NCBI GenBank assembly: GCA_022836915.1
Contig: CP094668.1
Coordinates: forward strand, 6,014,001 to 6,078,000
DNA: 64,000 bases
Direction: 5' to 3'
From: Paenibacillus sp. OVF10
GTDB lineage: Bacteria > Bacillota > Bacilli > Paenibacillales > Paenibacillaceae
In this document: positions 19,485-28,600 of the stretch, in pieces
How the letters are laid out: every line of letters starts with the position of its first letter
Position numbering within the stretch: position 1 is the stretch's first letter
The notes under the pieces: model-generated
What the model was told of the DNA's origin: nothing
The model's input: only the letters and a program-made list of their open reading frames with translations
Database searches by the model: none
Made by a program: the position numbers and the translations under genes

Positions 19485-19514
19485 GGAATTATCCTGAATA
19501 AGCGAGAGGCAGAT

Positions 19515-19763
19515 ATGGACGACAAATTTATTAAGGAATTACGCGAGATTAGTCGGGATGACAGACGAAGATCGGAATTTATGATTCAAGGTTTGAAGGA
19601 AACACTGCAAGAACGCAAAGAAGAAGGTTTACTCAAGCGCTGGATACGGCGTAAGAAAACAGAGAAAAAATCTCTCAAAGATTTAATCAAGATCCTCACT
19701 CGGATCAAAAGTAACAACATAAGTAGGAGGCGGAATACGCCTCCTTGCTATTTACATAAGTGA
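19515..19763 (+). CDS. small basic protein behind a LexA box
   Basis: 82 residues as sequenced, ATG at 19515 five bases after GAGAGG. The protein is highly charged and helical (DDRRRSEFMIQGLKETLQER, then KRWIRRKKTEKK), with no membrane helix. As sequenced the frame runs through a terminator hairpin at 19725-19750. If one A is missing in the run at 19665-19670, as in many genes here, the protein would instead end at 19714, before the hairpin, at about 66 residues. Family unknown. The promoter predicts DNA-damage induction. It does not look like YneA, which has a membrane helix and a LysM domain. Confidence 0.6.
   Translation: MDDKFIKELREISRDDRRRSEFMIQGLKETLQERKEEGLLKRWIRRKKTEKKSLKDLIKILTRIKSNNISRRRNTPPCYLHK
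19725..19750 (+). terminator. GC-rich hairpin at the end of the LexA-box gene
   Basis: Arms AGGAGGCG and CGCCTCCT around a five-base loop, followed by TGCTATTT. The T run is weak, so termination is likely but not certain. Confidence 0.55.
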
Positions 19764-19942
19764 ATTATTTAGATTAGTTAGTTGTGAGTTAATCCATAAG
19801 TTTGCCAAAGCACAGATTTATGCTTCTAATAAATCAAATCCTAGCTAGACTTGGTTCCTGATAAGCTTACTTACCTGTTGCCAGTTTATTGCCTTTATGT
19901 GTTAATCTAGTCCAAGGGACTTTCTTATAAAGGAGTGAAAAT

Positions 19943-20442
19943 ATGACAAATACTTCGGGCTCAATATCAAAAAAGAAGGCGATAATTCTGGTGACAGGAA
20001 TGTCGGGTACAGGTAAATCAACGGTTCTGGGCGAACTTGCTCATAGGGGGCATAGAGTTATCGACACCGATTATGATGGTTGGAGTGAGAATGTGGATGG
20101 TTCTGGGTGGTTATGGCACGAGAATCGAATTGATGAGCTGCTCACTGAACATAGCGAAGGTACTTTATTCATTTCAGGTTGTGTATCAAATCAGGGGAAG
20201 TTTTACCCGATGTTTGATGCAGTAGTGTTGTTAAGTGCCCCCTCGAAGTAATCCTTGAACGTATAGCTTCCCGTAAGACGAACGATTATGGAAAAACTGT
20301 CGAACAACGTGAAGAAATTATACAAAACGTCGCTAGTGTTGAGCCTCTCTTACGTGCTGGAGCTACTGTTGAGATCGACACCAGGAAGCCGCTTGATGAA
20401 GTTGTAACCGAGCTTGAGCTCATTGCCAACTCCACTAGCTGA
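19943..20442 (+). CDS. P-loop nucleotide kinase-like ATPase (one indel)
   Basis: About 166 residues after restoring one C in the run at 20238-20242. Walker A is TGMSGTGKST near residue 19, followed by the ELAHRGHRVIDTDYD segment typical of shikimate-kinase/gluconate-kinase-like AAA_18 proteins. The lid-like region is ERIASRKTNDYGKTVEQRE. It probably phosphorylates a small molecule, but the substrate is unknown. ATG at 19943 follows AAGGAGTG. Confidence 0.75.
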
Positions 20443-20490
20443 TCACTTCTTCACACTGTACAAAAGCGCCCAGTTCAATCTAAGTACCTG

Positions 20491-20517
20491 GTTAAACTAA
20501 ACTGCCCGTTAGTTCAA
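20491..20517. repeat. short dispersed hairpin motif, copy 1
   Basis: ACTAAACTGCCCGTTAG resembles two other intergenic sites at 21124-21148 and 24850-24876 (consensus ACTAAC-TGCCCGTTAG). Each has CTAAC/GTTAG arms and lies beside a gene end. Confidence 0.4.
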
Positions 20518-20536
20518 TACACGATCCCTCGTACAA

Positions 20537-21025
20537 CTAAACACTTCTTTGAAGCTTGACATTAAATTCTGTCGTTGACGCAGTGACATACTCCATATAA
20601 TTCACAGAGCCGTTAAAGTTCAAATAAGCTTCATATCGCATGCGGATTCCAGGTGAAGTAATCAAATTCAGAACGATTTCCTTTGGAACCCGCCTGCATT
20701 CGCTCGTTTCATTAGAAGTAGCTAACTCTCGACTCACAGCTTTACACACGAAATCAAACATGACCTTCGTAGGGACATCAGTCACACCGTCATACCACTT
20801 ATGGATTGCTGTATTCGAAATAACACTAATCAAATAACTAACCGTGGCATCTATTCCACTTTCCTCTTTGATTTCACGGATGACACCATCAATCAGGTTT
20901 TATCCTACTTCAGTTATCCCACCAGGATACACCCAACCATCGTCATGGGCTTTTACAAAAAGGATATTTCCAGTTCCATCTTCTACAATTCCACCTGCAG
21001 ATACAATATGTGTCGGGAACACCAT
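20537..21025 (-). pseudogene. Nudix hydrolase interrupted by a stop at the catalytic Glu
   Basis: The open frame from ATG 21025 would encode 162 residues: MVFPTHIVSAGGIVEDGTGN, then a Nudix box ending REIKEESGI. The first Glu of the box (pattern G-x5-E-x7-REUxEExGU) is replaced by TAA at 20902-20900, which a single G-to-T change from GAA would explain. The rest of the frame is intact to the natural end. Unlike the homopolymer indels elsewhere in this window, this is a substitution, so it may be a real inactivation. The remaining part could still be translated from an internal start but would lack the metal site. Confidence 0.7.
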
Positions 21026-21370
21026 TCTACAACCTCCAAATAAGATAAAGTTGTATATTTATTCCACATACTTCTCATACTTTACTGCCTTTGTGAATTT
21101 CTAAAAGATACTGTCGACATGATTGAACTAACTTGCCCGTTAGCTTAACGCAAAAGAACCCCTATAGATTAGCTCGCTATATACTCGAATATCAATCTAT
21201 TTGGGGGCCCACGGCAACTTTATGTTTCCAATTTCGACTCCTGACAAACTTATGCTTCTGTTTGTGTTCCGAAAAGCAAAAAACAACGGAAATTAAAGCA
21301 ATTTCCGGCACACATATAGGTGAAAATTTATCTTCTTATGGTTTAAGTCACAGCTGATGCATCATTTGAA
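21026..21370. other. intergenic stretch without a gene
   Basis: No supportable gene. It holds the second copy of the ACTAAC..GTTAG motif (21124-21148). There is a hairpin-forming pair, CCCCTATAGATT (21158-21169) and AATCTATTTGGGG (about 21192-21204), and a small dyad GGAAATT/AATTTCC near 21289-21308. Confidence 0.5.
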
Positions 21371-21866
21371 TTAATCTGCAACGGATGTATAAGTACCCTT
21401 TGTGCACCCCTCATTAACTCCAAGATCTGCACCTTTCTGTTCAAACTGGGCCGCCAATGAGCCATCTTGAATCATATAGAGCAGGTCCTGTTCGGCCGCA
21501 GCATCCATATCCCTGGTGAACAACAAGGAAGCCCCGGCCATTTCCAGCAAAAAGACAACGGAATCATGATTCTGGTGTTCAGACACAGGCAAACTGCCTG
21601 AAGCTTCTACTTCCATGTGTGCCAGATCTGGAGCTATAAAATGTAAACTCGTCTCCTTATCAGCCTTATAGGACATGCCCTGCTGAATGGCGTATAGAGG
21701 AATGTTCCGTTCCATGGCTGTGTCCAGTAATTTATCAAAGTTTTCTTTACCACTGGTTGTGCCATTAAACATTAAACATGAAACGTTTAACCGAAATCTG
21801 TTCCAGCACAGCCTGTAGTCCTCCAATTAAGTTTGAAGAAGGGATTGTTGATTATATAACCAATTT
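21371..21866 (-). pseudogene. decayed MBL-fold (ComEC-type) hydrolase fragment
   Basis: The segment reads IGGLQAVLEQISVKRFMFNG, then TTSGKENFDKLLDTAMERNI, and later HDSVVFLLEMAGASLLFTRD. This is typical of the ComEC/Rec2-like metallo-beta-lactamase domain. The metal motif HxDxDH that should precede IGGL is not present (SSNL instead). A seven-base tandem duplication (ATGTTTA twice, about 21766-21779) shifts the frame, and there is no signal for a start. The C-terminal half of the fold is also missing. It is therefore a remnant, not a working enzyme. Confidence 0.6.
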
Positions 21867-21877
21867 ATAGATTTTGT

Positions 21878-22552
21878 TTATCGATGGAATGTCACACTGT
21901 CCTCGATTGAGTCACGACCCATCCGCAAACCATTTACTGGTGCTTCTTTGTCTGGGTAACCAAATGATATTCCAAATAATAATTTTAGTTCGCCCGATAC
22001 TCCAAGAACTTCACGGACAGTATCAGCAGAAAAGCCTAATGCTGTCTGGGGAATACCGCCTATCCCACGTGCCTCAAGCGCTAGTAGAAATGACTGACCA
22101 TACATTCCAATATCAGATGCGACACGCACATTATCTCCAAATGAAGGCATAAATAAGAAAGCAACATGGGGTGCATTAAAAAAATTATAATTTTGTGCAG
22201 CTGCCTGCTTGCGACCTTTGTAATCTTCTCGTGCTATTCCTTGTGATTCATAATAAGCTTTTCCATGCGTATTTTTGCGTTCGCCATATCGGCCGTAAAA
22301 GGCGTTCATATCAAATGTAAAATCTGGTGTATGATTCCCTTCCTCATTCGCGCGTAACAAAGCTTCACTCAATTCATCCTTCTTATCACCTGAAACAATA
22401 TGAACATTCCAAGGCTGCGTATTGCAATTAGACGGTGTATATTGAGCATCTTCGAGAACCTCACGAATCACTTCTTCCTTAACGGGTGTAGAGAGAAATT
22501 GACGCACAGATTGTCGAGAGCGTACAACTTCTTGAAAAGATTTAGTAGTCAT
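21878..22552 (-). CDS. nitroreductase-family flavoprotein
   Basis: 224 residues, the normal length. It is an FMN-dependent NAD(P)H oxidoreductase of the nitroreductase superfamily. The FMN-binding motif RQSVRQF is near residue 12, QYTPSNCNTQPWNVHIV near 36, and the C-terminal GGIPQTALG and GISFGYPDKEAPVNGLRMGR motifs are intact. ATG at 22552 follows AGAGGAGG. It lies in a cluster with an MFS efflux pump and an HxlR regulator, as in detoxification of quinones or nitroaromatics. Confidence 0.9.
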   Translation of the reverse strand: MTTKSFQEVVRSRQSVRQFLSTPVKEEVIREVLEDAQYTPSNCNTQPWNVHIVSGDKKDELSEALLRANEEGNHTPDFTFDMNAFYGRYGERKNTHGKAYYESQGIAREDYKGRKQAAAQNYNFFNAPHVAFLFMPSFGDNVRVASDIGMYGQSFLLALEARGIGGIPQTALGFSADTVREVLGVSGELKLLFGISFGYPDKEAPVNGLRMGRDSIEDSVTFHR

Positions 22553-22697
22553 TAGTGTAACCTCCTCTTGTTTTTCGATGTTTCTTCACATAATGCTTTT
22601 GATAAATCCATGCTTATTTGGATATGATTGAATTGTATTGATTGTTTTTGTTACATTCATCTTTTAGAATAAAATCATTGCTCATCTTTTGGAAGAG

Positions 22698-22732
22698 GGC
22701 AATTTAAATTGCCTTAGTACACTTTTTTGTAC
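22698..22732. promoter_or_regulatory. two operator-like dyads upstream of the nitroreductase
   Basis: A perfect 16-base palindrome GGCAATTTAAATTGCC lies at 22698-22713. Just beside it AGTACACTTTTTTGTACT (22715-22733) has AGTAC/GTACT arms. The second resembles the spaced dyads bound by HxlR-type repressors such as YodB, and an HxlR gene is in the same cluster. The regulator is not proven. Confidence 0.4.
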
Positions 22733-22808
22733 TTATGGATAAATAAAGTTCCCTACCATTTTGTGTGAACGTTCTTCATAGGCACCGATAAGATTCGCTG
22801 ACAAAACA

Positions 22809-24255
22809 TTAATGGTGCGAATGCACCTCTTTACGGTTGACTACGCCGCGGCGAATGAAGAACGCTGTGACCAAGCCAATTAGGGCCAGGATAATCATGT
22901 ACACGAATACGTTGTATGCTCCTGCCGACATCGCGTTTGCCATCTCGACCTGTTTGGCAAGAGCCGAGAAGCCGTGCAGGTATTTATCCATACCGTCCAT
23001 AAGGATACTGACAGCTACAGCAATTCCAATCGCTCCCGTAACCTGTGGCAATGTGTTTATGACTGCCGTACCGTGCGGGTACAAGTCTGGCGGCAATTGA
23101 TTTAGCGCGTGCGTTTGAGCAGGCATTAAGATCAAGGCTGTCCCAATAGAGAGCCCTATATGCACAGCCACCATAAAGGCGATTGAAGAAGCAGGAGATA
23201 GCGTAGTGAAGAACCATAACATGACTGAAACGATCACGAATCCGGGGATAACGAGCCATTTTGGCCCATGTTTATCGAATAAGTGCCCTATGCGCGGGGA
23301 GAGGAGACCGAAAAGCGCACTACCCGGCAAAAGCATGAGTCCCGCAGTGAACGGAGACAATCCGGCGCCCGTCTGCAGAAACATCGGCAGGATAATCAGG
23401 GTCGTCATAAAAATCATCGGGCATAACGCTACCAGAATCAGCCCAACAACGTACATGGGATACTTGAACACGCTCAGATTCATCATCGGACTACTCATAA
23501 CGTTCTGACGCAACACGAACAGCACCAGTGCAATGAGGCCGACAATGATTGAAGTGATCACAACCGGATTCCCCAGCCTTCAGATCCTTCGCCTACCTGA
23601 CTAAAGCCAAAAACAACTCCGCCGAATCCAATCGTTGACAACAACACAGACAGTAAATCAATCCGCTGCTTTTTGACATCAGTAACGTTCTCTAAATACT
23701 TCAACCCCATCAACAATCCTACGACTAAAAATGGAAGTGAGAACCAGAAAATATACTGCCATGTTAAATATCCAACTACCAGCCCCCAAAGGTCGGTCCG
23801 AGCGCTGGGGCAAACATGGTAACAAGCCCGACTAATCCCATCGCTGCACCCCGTTTATTTTGCGGATAGATGACGAGAACTGTATTGAACAACAGGGGGA
23901 TCAAGGTGCTCATGCCTACTGCCTGTAAAATTCGACTGAACATCAACATTTCAAAATTTAACGCCAACGCCGCGATCAATGTACCCACGATTAAACTGAT
24001 GAGCGAAACTGTGAAGAGCTTTCTTGTAGAAAACATCTGCAACAACATTGCGCTTATTGGCGTTAAAATGCCTATCGTCAACATGTAGCCCGTCGTTAAC
24101 CACTGTACCGTCGCAGCCGAGATTTGGAATACTTCCATCAAATTAGTCATTGCAATATTGATGGCAGTTTCGCTTAGATAGCCGAAAAAACCACATATAA
24201 GCAAAGCTGCCATAATCGCACTCGTATTGTATTTTTTCATCTCCAAAGATTTCAA
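22809..24255 (-). CDS. MFS multidrug efflux transporter, DHA2 (EmrB/QacA) type (two indels)
   Basis: About 482 residues and 14 membrane helices after restoring one G at each of 23783-23787 and 23571-23574 (coding strand). The N-terminal segment MAALLICGFFGYLSETAINI and motif QWLTTGYMLTIGILTPISA are typical of the DHA2 family. Start TTG at 24255 has GGAGG eight bases upstream; an ATG at 24240 lacks spacing. It probably exports a toxic small molecule. The HxlR gene is divergent. Confidence 0.88.
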
Positions 24256-24430
24256 CCTTTATTCCTCCATCATATATAAAGTATAATTACCATATTGTTT
24301 CGCTCCGTAATCTTATTAAAGTATCTTACTTTAAACAAGTACGATCATTTTTAGAACATACTATAAAAAACAATACTAATGAGTTATTACACGCTTCTAA
24401 GAGCCTGTATATTTATTTTGGAGGGAAAAT

Positions 24431-24751
24431 ATGTATCACAACAACAAGTATTCGTCTGATTGTGGACTAAATAAAGTACAAAAAATAGTTGCAGGGAAGT
24501 GGAAATTATCGATCTTATGGTATATTGCTGAGGAAACTAGAAGGTTTGGGGAGATAAATCGTGTTTTTCCGGATATTACGCAATCGATGCTAACGAAGCA
24601 GCTCAGAGAGTTAGAAAGTGACGGACTCCTACATCGTGAAATTTATAAAGAGGTTCCACCAAGAGTCGAATATTGTTTAACCCCTCTTGGTAAGGGATTT
24701 TTACCAATCCTTCAAACTATGTGCAAGTGGGGAGATTACAATTTAGAATAA
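24431..24751 (+). CDS. HxlR-family transcriptional regulator
   Basis: 106 residues, a single winged helix-turn-helix domain. Family motifs are KVQKIVAGKWKLSILWYI, RRFGEINRVFPDITQSMLTK and the wing YKEVPPRVEYCLTPLG. A Cys near residue 11 (SSDCGLNKV) sits where redox-sensing members such as YodB have their reactive Cys. ATG after TTGGAGGG. It is divergent from the MFS pump, which it probably represses. Confidence 0.88.
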   Translation: MYHNNKYSSDCGLNKVQKIVAGKWKLSILWYIAEETRRFGEINRVFPDITQSMLTKQLRELESDGLLHREIYKEVPPRVEYCLTPLGKGFLPILQTMCKWGDYNLE

Positions 24752-24848
24752 GAATCGATAACTTTATATAAAAAAAGATTAAAGATTTTTTAACAAATAA
24801 CCTAATCCCACTCATTTATCAATTTTAGCAGATTTTTTATTCACTCTT

Positions 24849-24877
24849 GTTCAACTAACCTGACCGTTAGCTTAACT
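24849..24877. repeat. short dispersed hairpin motif, copy 3
   Basis: CAACTAACCTGACCGTTAG followed by CTTAACTGAAAAAAAG. Same consensus as the copies at 20491 and 21121. The A run and the following CCGGCT dyad give it a terminator-like look, downstream of the HxlR gene. Confidence 0.4.
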
Positions 24878-24971
24878 GAAAAAAAGCCGACTATTTAGCC
24901 GGCTGTCTACTTGAGTAACATTCTGAGTTCTGTGCCTGATTTATCTATTTCAGCTTTTGATCTAGCTAGTT

Positions 24972-25709
24972 TTACGGCAAAATGGCAAAAGACCGGACTG
25001 GAAAGCCAGATGCTTTCTCCGCTTTGGGTACAATATTGAAAATAACAGCGCCTTTAGCCGGCACCTGATCCAGGTTTGTTAACAGCTCGACCTGGTATGT
25101 ATCCTGAGCAAGTACATAATATTCTGCCAGAAGTGCTCCATTCTTCTGATAATCCACCGCTGAATCCGTGTCAAAGGTTTCATGCCCAATGGCTTGTACT
25201 TTTCTCTCCTCAAATAAAAACATGAGCGCACTAACCGACCATCCGGGTGCATGACTGTTGCCCTCCGCATCCTTGTTATCAAATGTTTCATGGTTAGGCC
25301 AGCGTTTGCTCCAATCGGTACGTAAGGCTACAAAGCTTCCAGCTTCAATCACGCCATGCTCTCTTTCAAATTCAAGAATATGCTCCACATCCAGTGTGAA
25401 ATCCGGATTGTTCTCTACTTCGGCAGACTGGTCAATGACCACAAGCGGGAGCACAAGCTCCTTCAAGCCCAACTCATCCAGATACCGGGTATCCCGAACG
25501 AAGTGGATCGGCGCATCAAGATGTGTCCCGTATTGACCCGGGAACTTGAAGCTCTGGGCAAAGAAACCTTGATCGTGATCAAACAGGGTATCGAATTGTG
25601 CTGCCTCAAAAGCTGAAAAATGTGGAGAGCCTGGACCAAACGTATGGGTCAGATCCACCCATTTCTTTTCTTTTAACAATTGAATGGCTTGAATGAGTTC
25701 GTTGGACAT
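24972..25709 (-). CDS. cyclase-family metal hydrolase (kynurenine formamidase-like)
   Basis: 245 residues from ATG 25709, which is preceded by GAGGTG; an upstream ATG at 25727 adds six residues. The family core KWVDLTHTFGPGSP is near residue 19, the metal-binding HxxxD motif is seen as GTHLDAPIHF, and VALRTDWSKRW and IGHETFDTDS follow. Such proteins include arylformamidases and isatin hydrolases. No tryptophan-catabolic neighbour is present, so the substrate is open. Confidence 0.82.
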   Translation of the reverse strand: MSNELIQAIQLLKEKKWVDLTHTFGPGSPHFSAFEAAQFDTLFDHDQGFFAQSFKFPGQYGTHLDAPIHFVRDTRYLDELGLKELVLPLVVIDQSAEVENNPDFTLDVEHILEFEREHGVIEAGSFVALRTDWSKRWPNHETFDNKDAEGNSHAPGWSVSALMFLFEERKVQAIGHETFDTDSAVDYQKNGALLAEYYVLAQDTYQVELLTNLDQVPAKGAVIFNIVPKAEKASGFPVRSFAILP

Positions 25710-25822
25710 CCTAATCACCTCATGCACAAAATGGAATAAATTTCTCCTATTATATCTTATTCCACTACAATTGGGGAGCAGTCCCTATATTGGTTCTTAG
25801 GGCTGTTAATTTTCAAATTTAT

Positions 25823-25860
25823 AAACTTCACTGACCATAGTTGTCAGTGAAGTTTTTTTA
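25823..25860 (+). terminator. strong terminator-like hairpin in the leader of the DJ-1 gene
   Basis: AACTTCACTGAC and GTCAGTGAAGTT arms with a seven-base loop and a T7 tail on the plus strand. There is no plus-strand gene directly upstream; it ends about 48 bases before the DJ-1 start. It may be an attenuator. Confidence 0.6.
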
Positions 25861-25907
25861 TAATACGAGAGTAATCCAATCAATCATAAATAACAAAAGG
25901 AGAGTGT

Positions 25908-26545
25908 ATGATGCAAACGAGGAACGTATATCTATATGTATTTGATACGATGTCAGACTGGGAGGTAGGTTATTTAACTGCTGAACTTAACTCGGGAAGG
26001 TATTTCAGGAAAGAGATCACGCCTTTGCAGGTCGTAACAGTAGGTGTAGATAAACATCCGGTAACTACCATGGGCGGATTGAACATCCTTCCCCATATTT
26101 CTATTGATGAATGTACATTGAAAGGTGATGACGTCATTATTCTTCCAGGAGGAAACACCTGGATGGACACCATCCATGATCCTCTATTAAAAAAGTTGCT
26201 GCCTCTATAGAAGAGGGTACGGTTATTGCGGCGATTTGCGGTGCCACAGTTGCACTTGCAAAAATAGGGATACTGGATTCAAGACACCATACAAGCAATG
26301 ATTTAGAATACCTGAAGATCATATGCCCAGATTATACTGGAGAAACATATTATGAAACGGAGCCAGCAGTAACCGATGGAAATGTAGTTACTGCATCTGG
26401 AATAGCTCCGTTAGAATTTACGATGCATGTGTTAAAGCTGTTGAATGTCTATACACCAGAAACATTACAGGCCTGGTTCAATCTGTATCAGACTCATGAG
26501 TCCACATACTTCTACCAGTTAATGAATTCTATTGCACCTGAATAA
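25908..26545 (+). CDS. DJ-1/PfpI-family (type 1 glutamine amidotransferase-like) protein (one indel)
   Basis: About 212 residues after restoring one A in the run at 26189-26194. It opens NVYLYVFDTMSDWEVGY and carries DVIILPGGNTW and the nucleophile elbow AAICGATVALA with Cys in the usual position. This is the YdeA-like branch of the DJ-1/PfpI superfamily, with no defined substrate. Start ATG at 25908 or the next codon, behind AAAGGAGAG. The leader has a terminator hairpin. Confidence 0.82.
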
Positions 26546-27455
26546 CCAGTTTCCCGCGGGAATGATGGGTTTCACTCTTCTCGTGTGCTTCCCGTACTCC
26601 CTGTTGAGTTAGCGGGTACGTTCCATCAATAACCGATTTGAGTTTGCCTTCCGCAGCCAGTTCAGCCAGCTGATCCAGTTGATCCCCTTTGGGCTCCATC
26701 ATGAAGACGTTGGCCGTTACTCCGGCTTTCTTGGCAAGCTTCTCATCCGGTTGTTCCACCAAGGATACCAGATGCCCGCCAGACTTTAACACCTTGAAGC
26801 TGTTACGCTGAATATCACCGCCCATGGTGTCCAGCACAACATCATAACCGGAGAGAATCTCCGAGAAATCTTCTTTTTTATAGTTGATAAAATGATCCAC
26901 ACCCAACGAGCGAAGCAACGCTTCGTTTGATTCACTTGCCGTGGAAGCCACTTCAGCGCCGAGGGACTTGGCAATCTGAATGGCATACGTTCCCACACCA
27001 CCTGCACCAGCATGAATGAGTACCTTCTGCCCTTTGCCTAAACGTCCGTGATCCACAAGTGCCTGCCAGGCGGTCATCGCAGCCAGGGGGATCGCTGCCG
27101 CTTCCTCGAAACTCAAGTTCTCCGGTATACGGGCAATAATGTCGGCATCAACAGCAACATATTCTGCATAGGTTCCGAATTGACGCGGACGCGCAAATAC
27201 CCGATCACCTTCTCTGAACCGCGTGACATTTGAGCCTGCTTCAGCCACAATACCGGCAACATCGCCGCCCAGAATCAACGGAAAATTCTCCGCTGCTTCT
27301 TTCATATCACCTTGTCTGATTTTGAAGTCTACCGGATTCACCGACGTGGCATGCGTTCGGATTAACACCTGATTCACTCCACATGTTGGCTTGGCTACTT
27401 CCTTTTCTTTCAATTGTTCCGCTCCACCAAATTCCTCAATCACAATTGCTTTCAT
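26529..27455 (-). CDS. NADP-dependent zinc-independent oxidoreductase (quinone reductase type)
   Basis: 308 residues from ATG 27455, giving MKAIVIEEFGGAEQL; upstream in-frame starts lack support. It is a medium-chain dehydrogenase of the quinone oxidoreductase branch. The GroES-like domain comes first, then the nucleotide-binding AGAGGVGTYAIQIAKSLGA, and no zinc-ligand cysteines are evident. It overlaps the end of the convergent DJ-1 gene by 17 bases. Confidence 0.88.
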   Translation of the reverse strand: MKAIVIEEFGGAEQLKEKEVAKPTCGVNQVLIRTHATSVNPVDFKIRQGDMKEAAENFPLILGGDVAGIVAEAGSNVTRFREGDRVFARPRQFGTYAEYVAVDADIIARIPENLSFEEAAAIPLAAMTAWQALVDHGRLGKGQKVLIHAGAGGVGTYAIQIAKSLGAEVASTASESNEALLRSLGVDHFINYKKEDFSEILSGYDVVLDTMGGDIQRNSFKVLKSGGHLVSLVEQPDEKLAKKAGVTANVFMMEPKGDQLDQLAELAAEGKLKSVIDGTYPLTQQGVREAHEKSETHHSRGKLVIQVQ

Positions 27456-27649
27456 TAGAGATCCCAGCCTTTCCATTGGATTATCGTTATGCTCTCCTCC
27501 ATCATTACCCTTTCCCAGCAATCACTTGACCTATTCATTCAAATTCACAACAATTTGGGATTCACAAGCCCGTTCAACAATCGTGATATAATATCGATTA
27601 TCGATTACGTTAAATCTTAATCCAATAACTGAACAAGCGAGGTAACACG

Positions 27650-28528
27650 ATGGAAGTAGAAGTAAGTACATTACATGCATTTTCGGACAAGGCTCATGGC
27701 GGAAACCCTGCAGGTGTTGTTTTAAAAGCAGTGCATTTGTCTGAGACCCAGATGCAGGAGATTGCCAGACAAGTCGGTTTTTCAGAGACTGCATTTGTTA
27801 TGCCCTCGGATCAGGCTGATTTCAAAGTGCGTTATTTCACCCCAAGTGATGAAGTCGATCTATGTGGACATGCCACAATTGCTTTATTTTATCTAATGAA
27901 GACACAGCAGCTCGTTAATGTTGGTACATATACACTGGAGACACTGGCCGGAATTCTTAAAGTTGATATCGCAGTCAATGGAGAAGTCTATCTGTCTCAG
28001 ACGTTGCCGGAGTTTGGGGAGATCGTGGATCGACAGCAGATTGCCGACTCGTTACGTATTTCTATGGAGGATTTGCATTCCGAGCTACCTGTACAGATTG
28101 TGTCTACCGGGCTACCCGATATCATGATAGGCGTTAAAGATGTTGATGTTCTGACCAAAATCGATCCTGACTTCCAGCGTATCACTGAAATAAGCAAGGC
28201 TCATCATGCCATAGGTTATCACGTGTTTACACTCGAATCAGATGTTAATGACGTTCTGGCAGAATGCCGTAATTTTGCACCGCTTTATGATATACCGGAA
28301 GAGAGCGCAACAGGCACATCCAATGGTGCAATGCTCTGTTATTTATACAAGTACAACCAACTCACAGATCCTCATCATCACATGTACACGATCAGACAAG
28401 GGTATACAATGAACCGCCCCTCTGAGATCCGAGCCAGATTAACTTTGGACAATTCCAATGAAATCACACAGATTCAGGTTGGAGGTAGCGCAGTTCATAT
28501 CAAAAACATTAAAATACACCTCCCTTAA
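27650..28528 (+). CDS. PhzF-family isomerase-like protein
   Basis: 292 residues, full length for the family. It opens VSTLHAFSDKAHGGNPAGVV; the catalytic-Glu region is VGFSETAFV, the conserved DLCGHATIALF lies near residue 70 and the second repeat EESATGTSNGAMLCYL near 220. PhzF proteins isomerise a dihydroanthranilate in phenazine synthesis, but most family members, including this one with no phenazine genes around, have unknown substrates. ATG follows GCGAGG. Confidence 0.88.
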   Translation: MEVEVSTLHAFSDKAHGGNPAGVVLKAVHLSETQMQEIARQVGFSETAFVMPSDQADFKVRYFTPSDEVDLCGHATIALFYLMKTQQLVNVGTYTLETLAGILKVDIAVNGEVYLSQTLPEFGEIVDRQQIADSLRISMEDLHSELPVQIVSTGLPDIMIGVKDVDVLTKIDPDFQRITEISKAHHAIGYHVFTLESDVNDVLAECRNFAPLYDIPEESATGTSNGAMLCYLYKYNQLTDPHHHMYTIRQGYTMNRPSEIRARLTLDNSNEITQIQVGGSAVHIKNIKIHLP

Positions 28529-28542
28529 TGGGAGGTGTTTTC
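28516..28542 (+). terminator. intrinsic terminator of the PhzF gene
   Basis: Arms ACACCTCCC and GGGAGGTGT followed by TTTCC; the hairpin overlaps the last codons and the stop of the gene. Confidence 0.75.
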
Positions 28543-28600
28543 CGTACTTAGGATATGTAAACTATCTTATGCGAAGCAGTAGTAGCCTGGCCTGTGGTCA

